Assembly (NCBI GenBank): GCA_934792465.1 | Contig: CAKVOK010000050.1 | Location: 1 to 27,407, forward strand | Direction: 5' to 3' | DNA length: 27,407 nucleotides | Source of the DNA: an uncultured Clostridia bacterium | GTDB taxonomy: Bacteria > Bacillota > Clostridia > RUG12999 | In this document: positions 1 to 6,489 of the stretch, piece after piece | Layout of the letters: the number at the start of each line of letters is the position of its first letter | Position numbering within the stretch: position 1 is the first letter of the stretch | Position numbers and translations under genes: made by a program | Notes under the pieces: model-generated | Seen by the model: the letters and a program-made list of their open reading frames with translations, nothing else | Databases searched by the model: none | What the model was told of the DNA's origin: nothing

Positions 1-41
1 ACCTCCAAAATGATATTTTTATTATACATCATTTTGGAGGT
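1..41. repeat. Perfect 14-bp inverted repeat around the IS promoter -10
   Basis: ACCTCCAAAATGAT (1-14) is the exact reverse complement of ATCATTTTGGAGGT (28-41), with a 13-nt loop that contains the -10 box. Minus-strand read-through RNA from outside would carry both arms and bury the GGAGGT Shine-Dalgarno. RNA from the internal promoter starts at about base 14 and carries only one arm. Confidence 0.8.
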
Positions 42-49
42 CTTGTAAA
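21..49 (-). promoter_or_regulatory. Sigma-A promoter reading leftward into the presumed transposase
   Basis: Read on the minus strand, the -35 TTTACA (44-49) is separated by exactly 17 nt from a perfect -10 TATAAT (21-26). The expected transcription start is near base 14, so the transcript would begin with the left arm of the inverted repeat at 1-14, which carries GGAGGT as Shine-Dalgarno. Confidence 0.65.
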
Positions 50-75
50 GAGTTTACACAAAATTCAGGATTGTC

Positions 76-222
76 TCAAATGTATTTACAATTTACACCT
101 ACCCCTGTTTTTGCCTTGGTTCCGGCAGCCGTGTTTTCGTCGTTCCAACCTCCGCCGAATACATATAAGCATTTTCCTATCGGTGTCAGTCCGCAAAGAA
201 GCATATTTTTAAGTGTCGGCAT
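76..222 (-). pseudogene. 5' fragment of a small gene cut by the IS (possibly an NlpC/P60-like hydrolase)
   Basis: The minus-strand frame starts at the ATG at 220-222 (MPTLKNMLLCGLTP...), with GGAGAG placed 8 nt upstream. It stays open for about 40 residues containing CLYVFGGGWNDENTAAGTKA, then runs into the IS end and stops at 76-78. The GGGWN-x-x-xT-x-AG pattern recalls the N-terminus of clostridial NlpC/P60-type cell-wall hydrolases from memory; the catalytic part is missing, so this is tentative. The last few residues are probably IS sequence. The remaining 48 codons are unlikely to make a functional protein. No clear promoter was found upstream. Confidence 0.45.
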
Positions 223-325
223 TATATCACTCTCCATAATATATTTATACGGTAATGGGTAATGGTATGACATTTTTTTATGAAAAGTCGACTAAATCTG
301 TCTTAAAATATTGTTTTTAATGGTA

Positions 326-363
326 GAGAAAAAGCCGACAGACCAAACAAATCTATCGGCTTT
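326..363 (-). terminator. Rho-independent terminator of the lipoprotein gene
   Basis: On the minus strand AAAGCCGATAGA (363-352) pairs with TCTGTCGGCTTT (342-331): 12 bp with one G-U pair and a 9-nt loop. A run of T follows. It lies 6 nt after the lipoprotein stop codon. Confidence 0.85.
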
Positions 364-368
364 AAAAA

Positions 369-815
369 TTATTTGATTTCCACAGACGGTTTTCCGTCCT
401 CTATCTTCAATGTTATCTTTTCGGCATTTCTCAAATCGAGCTTTTGCCAGTATACGAAGTTTCCGTCTGCGTCCTCTGCCTTAATATCCCAGTCGTCCAC
501 GGTGTCATCGTCTTTTACGGATACGCTGATTGTGTTGCCGTCCTCGAATTTGCCGTCAGACGGAACCAGGCTGTCATCCCATTTTTCCATACTGCCCTCG
601 GAAATGTAGATGGCTTCAAAATCTGTTCCCGTTTTGTTTTCAATTTTAAATGACAGTCTTCCCTCGTCCTCGGACGGAGAAGCCGTCGGCGATGCCGTTG
701 CCATAATTCCCGGCGACGTCATATTTTCTTCCACTTTTGTATCGTTGTTGCCGCAGGCGCTGAACATAACCGCCGTAATTGCAGCCGCAAGAACACTTAT
801 AAATATTTTTTTCAT
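369..815 (-). CDS. Small lipoprotein of unknown function
   Basis: A 148-residue secreted protein that should be lipid-anchored on the outer face of the membrane. Residues 1-20 form a signal peptide (MKKIF then a hydrophobic core), ending in a lipobox FSAC with the acylated cysteine at 21. A flexible Thr/Ser/Pro-rich linker (about 25-50, TASPTASPSEDEG) leads to a compact C-terminal beta-rich domain with many Asp and Glu (about 53-148, starting LSFKIENKTGTDF and ending in KITLKIEDGKPSVEI). I recognise no catalytic motif. The start is fixed by AAGGAG 6-7 nt upstream. It is a single-gene unit, divergent from the spore germination gene, with its own terminator. A weak TATAAA (856-851) could be its -10 box, but no good -35 box is seen. 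Confidence 0.75.
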   Translation of the reverse strand: MKKIFISVLAAAITAVMFSACGNNDTKVEENMTSPGIMATASPTASPSEDEGRLSFKIENKTGTDFEAIYISEGSMEKWDDSLVPSDGKFEDGNTISVSVKDDDTVDDWDIKAEDADGNFVYWQKLDLRNAEKITLKIEDGKPSVEIK

Positions 816-891
816 AGTAATCTCCTTATCTGCCTTGAGTCGGCAAAAATTTTATACAGTTAAGCATCGGCAGTTTCCGTTTCTTCTGCCG

Positions 892-920
892 TGTATATCT
901 TTTGCGGTTTTTGCAAAATA
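892..920 (+). promoter_or_regulatory. Candidate sigma-G promoter of the germination gene
   Basis: TGTATA (892-897), a 16-nt spacer, then CAAAATA (914-920). The Bacillus forespore sigma-G consensus is about TGAATA, 17-18 nt, CATACTA. One mismatch in each box and a short spacer make this a candidate only, but GerA-family genes are normally forespore-expressed. Confidence 0.35.
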
Positions 921-984
921 TATGTATATGAAAAATTTTAAACCCGGTTTTGTGCCTTGCGGCACGGAAAGGAATAGCATAAAT

Positions 985-2388
985 ATGCAGATAACTTCTG
1001 ATATAGAAAAATCTGTTGCGGATTTCAAACGTGAAGCCGCTACCGATAAAAATTTCGATATTATCATACGTGAATTTAAAATAGGTATACAAAAGGCCGC
1101 ATTTTTTCTGCTGGACGGCGATTCACATTCGCAGGTGACAACGCAGATTATGCGTTCATTCCTGGAAAAGCACGCAAACGCAACCGAAAAAATGAGCGCA
1201 GAGGACATAATGAACAACGTTATTCCCTTTGTTGAGGTCACATTGATTTCGGATATTGACAATGCCATAATTACGATGATGACAGGTCCTGTCATAATGT
1301 TCGTTGACGGAATCGACGTTGCATTTGCAATAGACGCAAAGCAATTTCCGCAGCGTGAAACCGCCGAACCGGAAACAGACAAGGTTATACGCGGTTCACG
1401 TGACGGATTTGTGGAAATAACGATATTCAATGCGGCTCTGATACGCCGCCGCATACATTCAAAATTTCTGAGAATGGAACAAATGATGGTGGGGAATGTT
1501 TCTCCGACGGCGGTTATAGTATGTTACATGGACAACAAATGCGATAAAAAGTTGTTGAAAAAAATCAAGGATAAAATAAGCAAAATTGATATTGACGCAC
1601 TTGTCATGAACCAGGAAACGCTTGCGGAAAATCTGTTTCCGCCGATATGGTACAATCCTCTGCCGAAAATTTTGTACAGCGAACGCCCGGACACAACCTG
1701 CGCTGCGCTGATTGAGGGAAAAATAGCGATTATAATAGACAACTCGCCGTCTGTTATGATTCTGCCATCGACAATGTTTGACTTTTTGTCGGAAGCGAAT
1801 GATTATTATTTTCCGCCGATTACGGGAACTTATTACAGACTTGTTAAAAGCCTGCTTATGATTACGGCAATCCTCTTAACGCCCGTGTGGCTGTGCATTT
1901 TGAGCTATCCGGAGGCGATACCGCCTTGGCTTGAGGTGATTAAGATAAAAGAACCGTCTTATGTGCCGCTTGTGGTTCAGTTGATTGTAATGGAATTTAT
2001 TCTTGAAGTAACACGTATTGCCACGCTGAATGCACCGAATGTTTTGGGGTCGGCAATTGGTATAGTCGGGGCACTGCTTGTGGGCGAATGTGCCGTAAGC
2101 TCCGGTTGGATGACTTCGGAAACAGTGTTTTTCATGTCGTTTCTTGCTGTTGCGATTTATGCATTGCCGAGCTTTGAACTGGGGTATGCGTTTAAATTTT
2201 TCAGATTAACGCTGATAATACTGACGGCACTCTTTAAGGTATGGGGACTTATCGGAGGGTCGGTTCTCATATTAATTCTGGCGATATGTACAAAGACTGC
2301 TGACGGGTCGGGATATTTATATCCATTGATTCCGTTCGACGCAAAGGAACTCGGAAAAATAATGACACGAAAAAGATTAAAACGCTGA
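985..2388 (+). CDS. GerA-family spore germination protein (SpoVAF-like)
   Basis: A 467-residue inner-membrane protein of the GerA/SpoVAF family, which takes part in spore germinant sensing and ion or DPA release. The soluble N-terminal half (about 1-275) has the family features NFDIIIREFKIGIQKAAFFLLDG, LMTGP-like and VVRGSRDGFVE-like stretches (here MMTGPVIMFVDG and VIRGSRDGFVE). The C-terminal half has about five hydrophobic segments, with PPITGTYYRLV, SFELGYAFKFFR and a final GYLYPLIPFD. That ending is closer to SpoVAF than to typical GerAA. The frame is open far upstream over the lipoprotein gene; I chose the ATG at 985 because AAAGGA lies upstream and the family homology begins there. No gerB, gerC or spoVA neighbours are present, so it stands alone. 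Confidence 0.85.
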   Translation: MQITSDIEKSVADFKREAATDKNFDIIIREFKIGIQKAAFFLLDGDSHSQVTTQIMRSFLEKHANATEKMSAEDIMNNVIPFVEVTLISDIDNAIITMMTGPVIMFVDGIDVAFAIDAKQFPQRETAEPETDKVIRGSRDGFVEITIFNAALIRRRIHSKFLRMEQMMVGNVSPTAVIVCYMDNKCDKKLLKKIKDKISKIDIDALVMNQETLAENLFPPIWYNPLPKILYSERPDTTCAALIEGKIAIIIDNSPSVMILPSTMFDFLSEANDYYFPPITGTYYRLVKSLLMITAILLTPVWLCILSYPEAIPPWLEVIKIKEPSYVPLVVQLIVMEFILEVTRIATLNAPNVLGSAIGIVGALLVGECAVSSGWMTSETVFFMSFLAVAIYALPSFELGYAFKFFRLTLIILTALFKVWGLIGGSVLILILAICTKTADGSGYLYPLIPFDAKELGKIMTRKRLKR

Positions 2389-2408
2389 CAGAAATTTCTA
2401 AATGGATG

Positions 2409-2450
2409 AGGGTGCGGAAAAATGAAATTGTTTTGCTGCACCCTCTTTTG
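2409..2450 (+). terminator. Terminator of the germination gene
   Basis: GAGGGTGC (2409-2416) pairs with GCACCCTC (2439-2446). The stem can extend inward through GG/CT and AAAA/TTTT pairs, and TTTT follows. It lies 20 nt after the stop codon. Confidence 0.8.
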
Positions 2451-2491
2451 GGACTTTAGAAAAATAGTGCAGAATGGACAGCTCCCATCAA

Positions 2492-2974
2492 TTATTCTCT
2501 GCAACCCTCTATATGAATAAAACGTATGTCGTTATATGAATACGTATAAAGAGGGCGCATATATGCGTCGTAGCTGTGGGCGGCAATGCGTATATTTCGT
2601 TTCGACGGGATTTTGCCGGTCTGTACTATAAACACGGTATGGTAAAAATCGCCGTAGCCGTCACCGAACTGAATAACATCTCCGGGCATGACTTCCGCTA
2701 TATCCACGGTTGTTCCGTACGGCCCGTCGGCTTCGTTTTCCGTAATAAAGTTGTAGAAATACGATGCGCCTGCCCATGACGGGCTTCTGTCGTATGAGCT
2801 TATATAATACCAGCCGAAAGTCGGCGTGTAGTTCATGATTCCGCAGCCGGCGTATATGCACTGCGAAACAAAATTTGTGCAGTCGCCGCCTATATCTTCA
2901 AAATCATAAAATTGCGGATTTCTCGAAAATGCCCATTTCTTGGCATACTTCAATGCAAGTTCACGGTTATACAT
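2492..2974 (-). CDS. Putative amidase-domain (CHAP/Amidase_6-like) cysteine hydrolase
   Basis: A 160-residue protein matching the stand-alone 'putative amidase domain' found in spore-forming Firmicutes. It opens with YNRELALKYAKKWAFSRNPQFYDFED, then GGDCTNFVSQCIY with the likely nucleophile Cys32. PGDVIQF (97-103) precedes FYHTVFIV with the likely catalytic His112. These are the NlpC/P60/CHAP-fold signatures, so the probable reaction is cleavage of an amide bond in peptidoglycan or a related peptide. There is no signal peptide, so it acts in the cytoplasm, the mother cell or forespore, or leaves by another route. The start at 2974 is set by GGAGGG 8 nt upstream. That Shine-Dalgarno lies inside the 3' arm of the serA terminator, so its expression may depend on the state of that hairpin. 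Confidence 0.75.
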   Translation of the reverse strand: MYNRELALKYAKKWAFSRNPQFYDFEDIGGDCTNFVSQCIYAGCGIMNYTPTFGWYYISSYDRSPSWAGASYFYNFITENEADGPYGTTVDIAEVMPGDVIQFGDGYGDFYHTVFIVQTGKIPSKRNIRIAAHSYDAYMRPLYTYSYNDIRFIHIEGCRE

Positions 2975-3013
2975 AAGAAAAACCCTCCCTGTTCCATACT
3001 ATGCAGGGAGGGT
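2975..3013 (-). terminator. Terminator after serA, overlapping the next gene's Shine-Dalgarno
   Basis: On the minus strand ACCCTCCCTG (3013-3004), a 12-nt loop, CAGGGAGGGT (2991-2982), then TTTTCTT. This is a perfect 10-bp stem followed by a T run, 16 nt after the serA stop. The 3' arm also supplies the GGAGGG ribosome binding site of the downstream amidase gene. Confidence 0.85.
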
Positions 3014-3028
3014 AATTTGGTTCATATA

Positions 3029-4195
3029 TCAGTCTTTGATAAGAGTTACGCTCAACACATCGTCAAGAGCCTTGAATTTTTCAATCTGTGCATCGGTGAT
3101 GCTGCCGTCTGTATCTATTATTGTAAATGCAAGAGATTTTTTCGATTTGTTGATAAAATTCTCTATATTTGTGCCGTTCTCGGAAAGAACACCCGTAAAT
3201 GCGTTTATCATATTAGGTACATTCCGGTGTGCAATTGCTATTCTTATCTTGCCGGAACGGGGCATTGAGCATTCCGGGAAGTTTACGGAATTTTTGATGT
3301 TTCCGTTTTCAAGATAATCTATAAGCTCTCTTGCTGCCATGATTGCGCAGTTGTCCTCGGATTCTTCCGTTGAAGCACCGAGATGCGGTATTGCAATTGT
3401 GTTTTTCATACCTATTACTCTTGCATCCGGGAAGTCCGTAATGTAGCACGAAACAGTGCCGTTTTCGAGTGCGGCTTCTATAGCGTCTTCGTCAACAAGT
3501 CCGCCTCTTGCAAGATTAAGAATCTTGATTCCGGGCTTTGCGGCTGCGAAAAGCTCTGCGTTTATCATATTTCTTGTGTTGTCGTTAAGCGGAACGTGAA
3601 TCGAAATATAGTCGCATTTTGCGAACATATCTTTCAAATCCGTGCTTTTTGTAACGTGACGTGAGATTCCCCATGCTGCGTCGATAGACAGGAACGGGTC
3701 GTAGCCTATAACGTCCATGCCGAGTGTGTATGCGCTGTTTGCTAACATAACGCCTATTGCTCCCAAGCCTATAACGCCGAGAGTTTTTCCCATAAGCTCT
3801 GTACCGGCAAAGTTGCTTTTGCCTTTTTCGACCAACTTGCCTATGGCATCGCCCTCGCCGTCAAGAGTTTTTGCCCAGTCAATACCTCCGATAATATCTC
3901 TGGAGGCAAGAAGCATTGCGGCAATCGCAAGCTCCTTTACGGCGTTTGCGTTTGCACCCGGTGTATTAAAGACTACAATGCCCTTTTCGCTGCATTTGTC
4001 GATAGGAATATTATTTGTTCCGGCACCGGCTCTTGCAATCGCTTTGAGCGATTCCGGCAGCTCTGTTTCATGCATATTGAAGCTGCGCAGGATTATTGCA
4101 TCGGGATTTTGTTCGTCTTCCGATACGGTATAGTTTGCACCGAAATTATTAAGACCGCATGCCGCAATTTTATTTAATGTTTTTATTTTATACAT
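3029..4195 (-). CDS. serA: D-3-phosphoglycerate dehydrogenase
   Basis: A 388-residue cytoplasmic enzyme that oxidises 3-phosphoglycerate to 3-phosphohydroxypyruvate with NAD+, the first step of serine synthesis. The Rossmann motif GVIGLGAIG is at 140-148, the substrate/catalytic Arg is at 230 (NLARGGLVDE) and the catalytic His is at 271 (PHLGAS). A C-terminal ACT domain (about 315-388, IRIAIAHRNVPNMINAF) would bind an effector. It is the short form, without the extra ASB domain. In place of the usual DVFExEP around the catalytic Glu it has YITDFPDA, a variant I associate with clostridial SerA. An in-frame ATG three codons upstream overlaps the AAAGG Shine-Dalgarno, so I start at MYKIKTL. It begins 12 nt after the serC stop and is co-transcribed with it. 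Confidence 0.93.
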   Translation of the reverse strand: MYKIKTLNKIAACGLNNFGANYTVSEDEQNPDAIILRSFNMHETELPESLKAIARAGAGTNNIPIDKCSEKGIVVFNTPGANANAVKELAIAAMLLASRDIIGGIDWAKTLDGEGDAIGKLVEKGKSNFAGTELMGKTLGVIGLGAIGVMLANSAYTLGMDVIGYDPFLSIDAAWGISRHVTKSTDLKDMFAKCDYISIHVPLNDNTRNMINAELFAAAKPGIKILNLARGGLVDEDAIEAALENGTVSCYITDFPDARVIGMKNTIAIPHLGASTEESEDNCAIMAARELIDYLENGNIKNSVNFPECSMPRSGKIRIAIAHRNVPNMINAFTGVLSENGTNIENFINKSKKSLAFTIIDTDGSITDAQIEKFKALDDVLSVTLIKD

Positions 4196-4207
4196 TGCTA
4201 TCATCCT

Positions 4208-5290
4208 TTATTTGTTCTTTGTTTCAAAATCTTTCATAAATTCAACAAGCTTTTTAACACCCTCAACAGGCATAGCGTTGTAGATACTTGCACGCATACC
4301 GCCTACCGTGCGGTGACCTTTCAGATTAACAAATCCGTTTTCGGCAGCTTCTTTGATGAATTTTGCATTGAGTTCGTCGTTGCCTGTTACGAACGGAACG
4401 TTCATGAGCGAACGGTCTTCGGGAACTACAGTACCCTTGAACATGGAAGAGCTGTCGAGATAATCGTACAAAATCTTTGCTTTTTCTTTGTTTATCTCAT
4501 ACATTGCGCTTATTCCGCCGAGCTTTTTAACCCATTCAAACACAAGCTTACATATATATATGGAATATGTAGGAGGCGTGTTGTACATCGAACGGTCTTT
4601 GATATGTGTGCTGTAATTGAGCATTGTGGGCGTGAAATCCATTGCGTTTCCTACAAGGTCTTTTCTTACTGCCACGAACGTTACGCCGGCAGGTCCCATG
4701 TTCTTCTGTGCACCTGCGTATATAAGTCCGAATTTGTTTACGTCTATGGGTTCCGAAAGAATTATAGACGACAAATCGGCAACAAGGGGAACATCTCCCG
4801 TATCGGGAAGCGTGTTGTATTTTGTACCGTAAATTGTATTGTTGAGTGTGATATGAACGTAATCAGCGTCTTTGGAGAACATATCGGCAGTTGTCTTAGG
4901 TATATAAGTAAAAGTCTTGTCTTCGCTTGAAGCAACTTTTACGGCTTCACCGTAACGGGAAGCCTCGGCATATGCCTTTTTCGCCCACTGACCCGTAATA
5001 ATAAAATCAGCTTTTTTATTTTTGTTCATAAGATTGAGCGGTATCATTGCAAACTGAGTCGATGCGCCGCCCTGAAGGAAAAATACGTAGTAATCGTCCG
5101 ATATACCCATAAGCTCCCTTATTAAATCCTCTGCTCCGTATATGATTTCTTCGTAAGCCTTAGATCTATGACTCATCTCCATTACCGACATTCCGCTGTT
5201 GCCGCAGCAAAGCATTTCGTCCTGCGCCTGTTTGAGAACATCAAGCGGCAGCATGGACGGACCGGCTGAAAAATTATAAACCCTGTTCAT
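4208..5290 (-). CDS. serC: Phosphoserine aminotransferase
   Basis: A 360-residue PLP-dependent class V aminotransferase that turns 3-phosphohydroxypyruvate and glutamate into phosphoserine and 2-oxoglutarate. It opens with the family signature YNFSAGPSMLP. It also has GNSGMSVMEMSHRSKAYEEI, FLQGGAST for PLP/phosphate binding and the Schiff-base Lys196 in YAGAQKNMGPAGV. The C-terminus has KGHRTVGGMRASIYNAMP. Length equals the usual 360-364. A TTG two codons upstream extends the frame, but AAGGAAG sits 8 nt before the ATG at 5290, so I use the ATG. It is first in the serC-serA operon, and the promoter is visible upstream. No serB phosphatase is in the window. Confidence 0.95.
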   Translation of the reverse strand: MNRVYNFSAGPSMLPLDVLKQAQDEMLCCGNSGMSVMEMSHRSKAYEEIIYGAEDLIRELMGISDDYYVFFLQGGASTQFAMIPLNLMNKNKKADFIITGQWAKKAYAEASRYGEAVKVASSEDKTFTYIPKTTADMFSKDADYVHITLNNTIYGTKYNTLPDTGDVPLVADLSSIILSEPIDVNKFGLIYAGAQKNMGPAGVTFVAVRKDLVGNAMDFTPTMLNYSTHIKDRSMYNTPPTYSIYICKLVFEWVKKLGGISAMYEINKEKAKILYDYLDSSSMFKGTVVPEDRSLMNVPFVTGNDELNAKFIKEAAENGFVNLKGHRTVGGMRASIYNAMPVEGVKKLVEFMKDFETKNK

Positions 5291-5344
5291 TACCAAAACT
5301 TCCTTTCCGAATATTTTTACATTAATATTTTATTTATACTATTA

Positions 5345-5373
5345 ATTATACTACAAAAAACAATGTTCGTCAA
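5345..5373 (-). promoter_or_regulatory. Sigma-A promoter of serC-serA
   Basis: On the minus strand TTGACG (5373-5368), a 17-nt spacer, then a perfect TATAAT (5350-5345). The expected start near 5338 leaves a leader of about 48 nt, too short for a T-box or other large riboswitch. An AT-rich hairpin, CAATATTT/AAATATTG (5396-5403 with 5409-5416), lies between this promoter and the end of the protease gene. It lacks a T run. Confidence 0.8.
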
Positions 5374-5435
5374 GGATTTATCATAATTTTTTTTCCAATA
5401 TTTAAATAAAATATTGTTTGGTTTACATAATGCGA

Positions 5436-6380
5436 CTATTTTAGGCTGTCGAGGTAGAGATTCGCAACCTCGTTTTTGGAAAAACGGATACGTCCGAAGC
5501 TGAATACGCCGCAGCCGAGGTTGGAGCTTTTGCCGGGCAAGCTTGTGTCGAATGCATACATACACATGACTATGCGCATTTCTTCGGGAGTTAGAAATCT
5601 GCCTTTGCGCTTTTTCGCTTTGGAATTTAAGATGGCGGCGCAGCCGGATATTATAGGAGTCGCCATGGACGTTCCGCTGAGCCTTGCAAAACGGTTGCCG
5701 GGATAGCATGACAAAATTTCATATCCTGCCGCCGAAATGTCCGCTTTCGTGCTTTTTCCGGAAAATTCGGCTTCCCTTGCATTTATGTCAACGGCGGAAA
5801 CGCAGAGCGTTTCGTTGAATTTCGCCGGATACGAGGGATATTCTCTTCTGCCGGAATCTATGTTTCCTGCGGCGCATACGAGTATTACTCCGTTATCATA
5901 TGCCTTTTTTATCGACCTGTGATACGTTTCGTTGTATGATGAAGAGGAAAACGACATATTTATTATTTTGACGTTATTTTCAAGCATCCAATTAATGCTT
6001 TTTATTACGTTTTCGTCTTTGCCGAAACCGTTTTTGTCAAAAGCCTTTGCAATGTAGAGATTGCACATTGGCGCAGTGCCTATCACGCCGAAATTGTTCC
6101 TTGAAGCCGCAACTATTCCGCTGACGTGCGTTCCGTGTCCGTTCTCGTCGAATACGTTGCGCCTGTCGTTGCTCGTGAAATTAATATATTTTTTTACACG
6201 CCCCTTTAAATCGTAATGATTTAAATCAATACCGGTGTCTATTATCCCGACGTTTATACCGATGCCCGTGGTTTCGCGCCATTCGAGAGGTGCTCCGCTC
6301 AGGTTTATGCCGTAGTCTATTACTTCGCCCTTTAGATTCTCAACAATTTTTTCAACAGTAAATCCGCTTATTTTAAACAA
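5436..6380 (-). CDS. Subtilisin-family (S8) serine protease without signal peptide
   Basis: A 314-residue subtilase. The catalytic triad is complete: Asp48 in IIDTGID, His82 in NGHGTHVSG and Ser238 in SGTSMATP, with the oxyanion-hole Asn in CAAGN. Spacing agrees with subtilisin. There is no signal peptide and only about 35 residues before the catalytic domain, as in intracellular or sporulation-linked subtilases rather than secreted prepro-enzymes. The start is the TTG at 6380 (MFKISGFTVEKIVENLKG), because GGAGGG lies 6 nt upstream; the longer frame from 6398 would place its start before this Shine-Dalgarno. The Shine-Dalgarno is inside one arm of an inverted repeat. It lies 109 nt downstream of the PHP gene on the same strand. 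Substrate unknown. Confidence 0.88.
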   Translation of the reverse strand: MFKISGFTVEKIVENLKGEVIDYGINLSGAPLEWRETTGIGINVGIIDTGIDLNHYDLKGRVKKYINFTSNDRRNVFDENGHGTHVSGIVAASRNNFGVIGTAPMCNLYIAKAFDKNGFGKDENVIKSINWMLENNVKIINMSFSSSSYNETYHRSIKKAYDNGVILVCAAGNIDSGRREYPSYPAKFNETLCVSAVDINAREAEFSGKSTKADISAAGYEILSCYPGNRFARLSGTSMATPIISGCAAILNSKAKKRKGRFLTPEEMRIVMCMYAFDTSLPGKSSNLGCGVFSFGRIRFSKNEVANLYLDSLK

Positions 6381-6384
6381 ATCA

Positions 6385-6473
6385 ATCCCTCCGAACAAAA
6401 AATACAGTCATTACATAGTATGTGAAAACTAAAAAAAGTTGCACTTGTTTTTGTAACGCTTATTCGGAGGGAT
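6385..6473. repeat. 11-bp inverted repeat covering the protease Shine-Dalgarno
   Basis: ATCCCTCCGAA (6385-6395) and TTCGGAGGGAT (6463-6473) are exact reverse complements with a 67-nt loop. The protease Shine-Dalgarno (GGAGGG on the minus strand) is in the first. The loop holds CATACTA (6422-6416, minus), which equals the sigma-G -10 consensus, but no good -35 box goes with it. A weak terminator-like stretch (GTTACA...GTGCAAC then seven T, minus) also lies here. Confidence 0.55.
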
Positions 6474-6489
6474 ATGAAATATGTGTGCC

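Larger units (their letters stand above)
1..77 (-). mobile_element. End of an insertion sequence (IS256-like), transposase reading out of the window
   Basis: The stretch around 50-77 (TTTACACAAAATT followed by GTCTC) resembles the terminal inverted repeats of IS256/Mutator-family elements as I remember them (ends rich in TTTTGTGTAAA). To its left lie a sigma-A promoter and a Shine-Dalgarno, both pointing left, so a transposase gene probably starts just beyond base 1. On the right, a reading frame is cut at this boundary. The transposase itself is outside the window, so the family assignment is inferred from the end sequence only. The exact element boundary near 77 and any target duplication cannot be confirmed without the other end. 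Confidence 0.5.

Noticed and set aside
71..262. Plus-strand 63-codon frame
   Set aside because: It is opposite the minus-strand MPTLKN fragment, which has a Shine-Dalgarno and a conserved look; the plus frame has neither.
610..984. N-terminal extension of the germination gene frame
   Set aside because: It would overlap the whole lipoprotein gene on the other strand, and the GerA homology begins after 985.
5290..5338. T-box or other riboswitch before serC
   Set aside because: The leader from the predicted start is only about 48 nt and shows no T-box sequence or specifier stem.
5396..5416. AT-rich hairpin as terminator of the protease gene
   Set aside because: The stem is all A/T except one pair and is followed by an A run, not T, on the minus strand; not convincing as a terminator.
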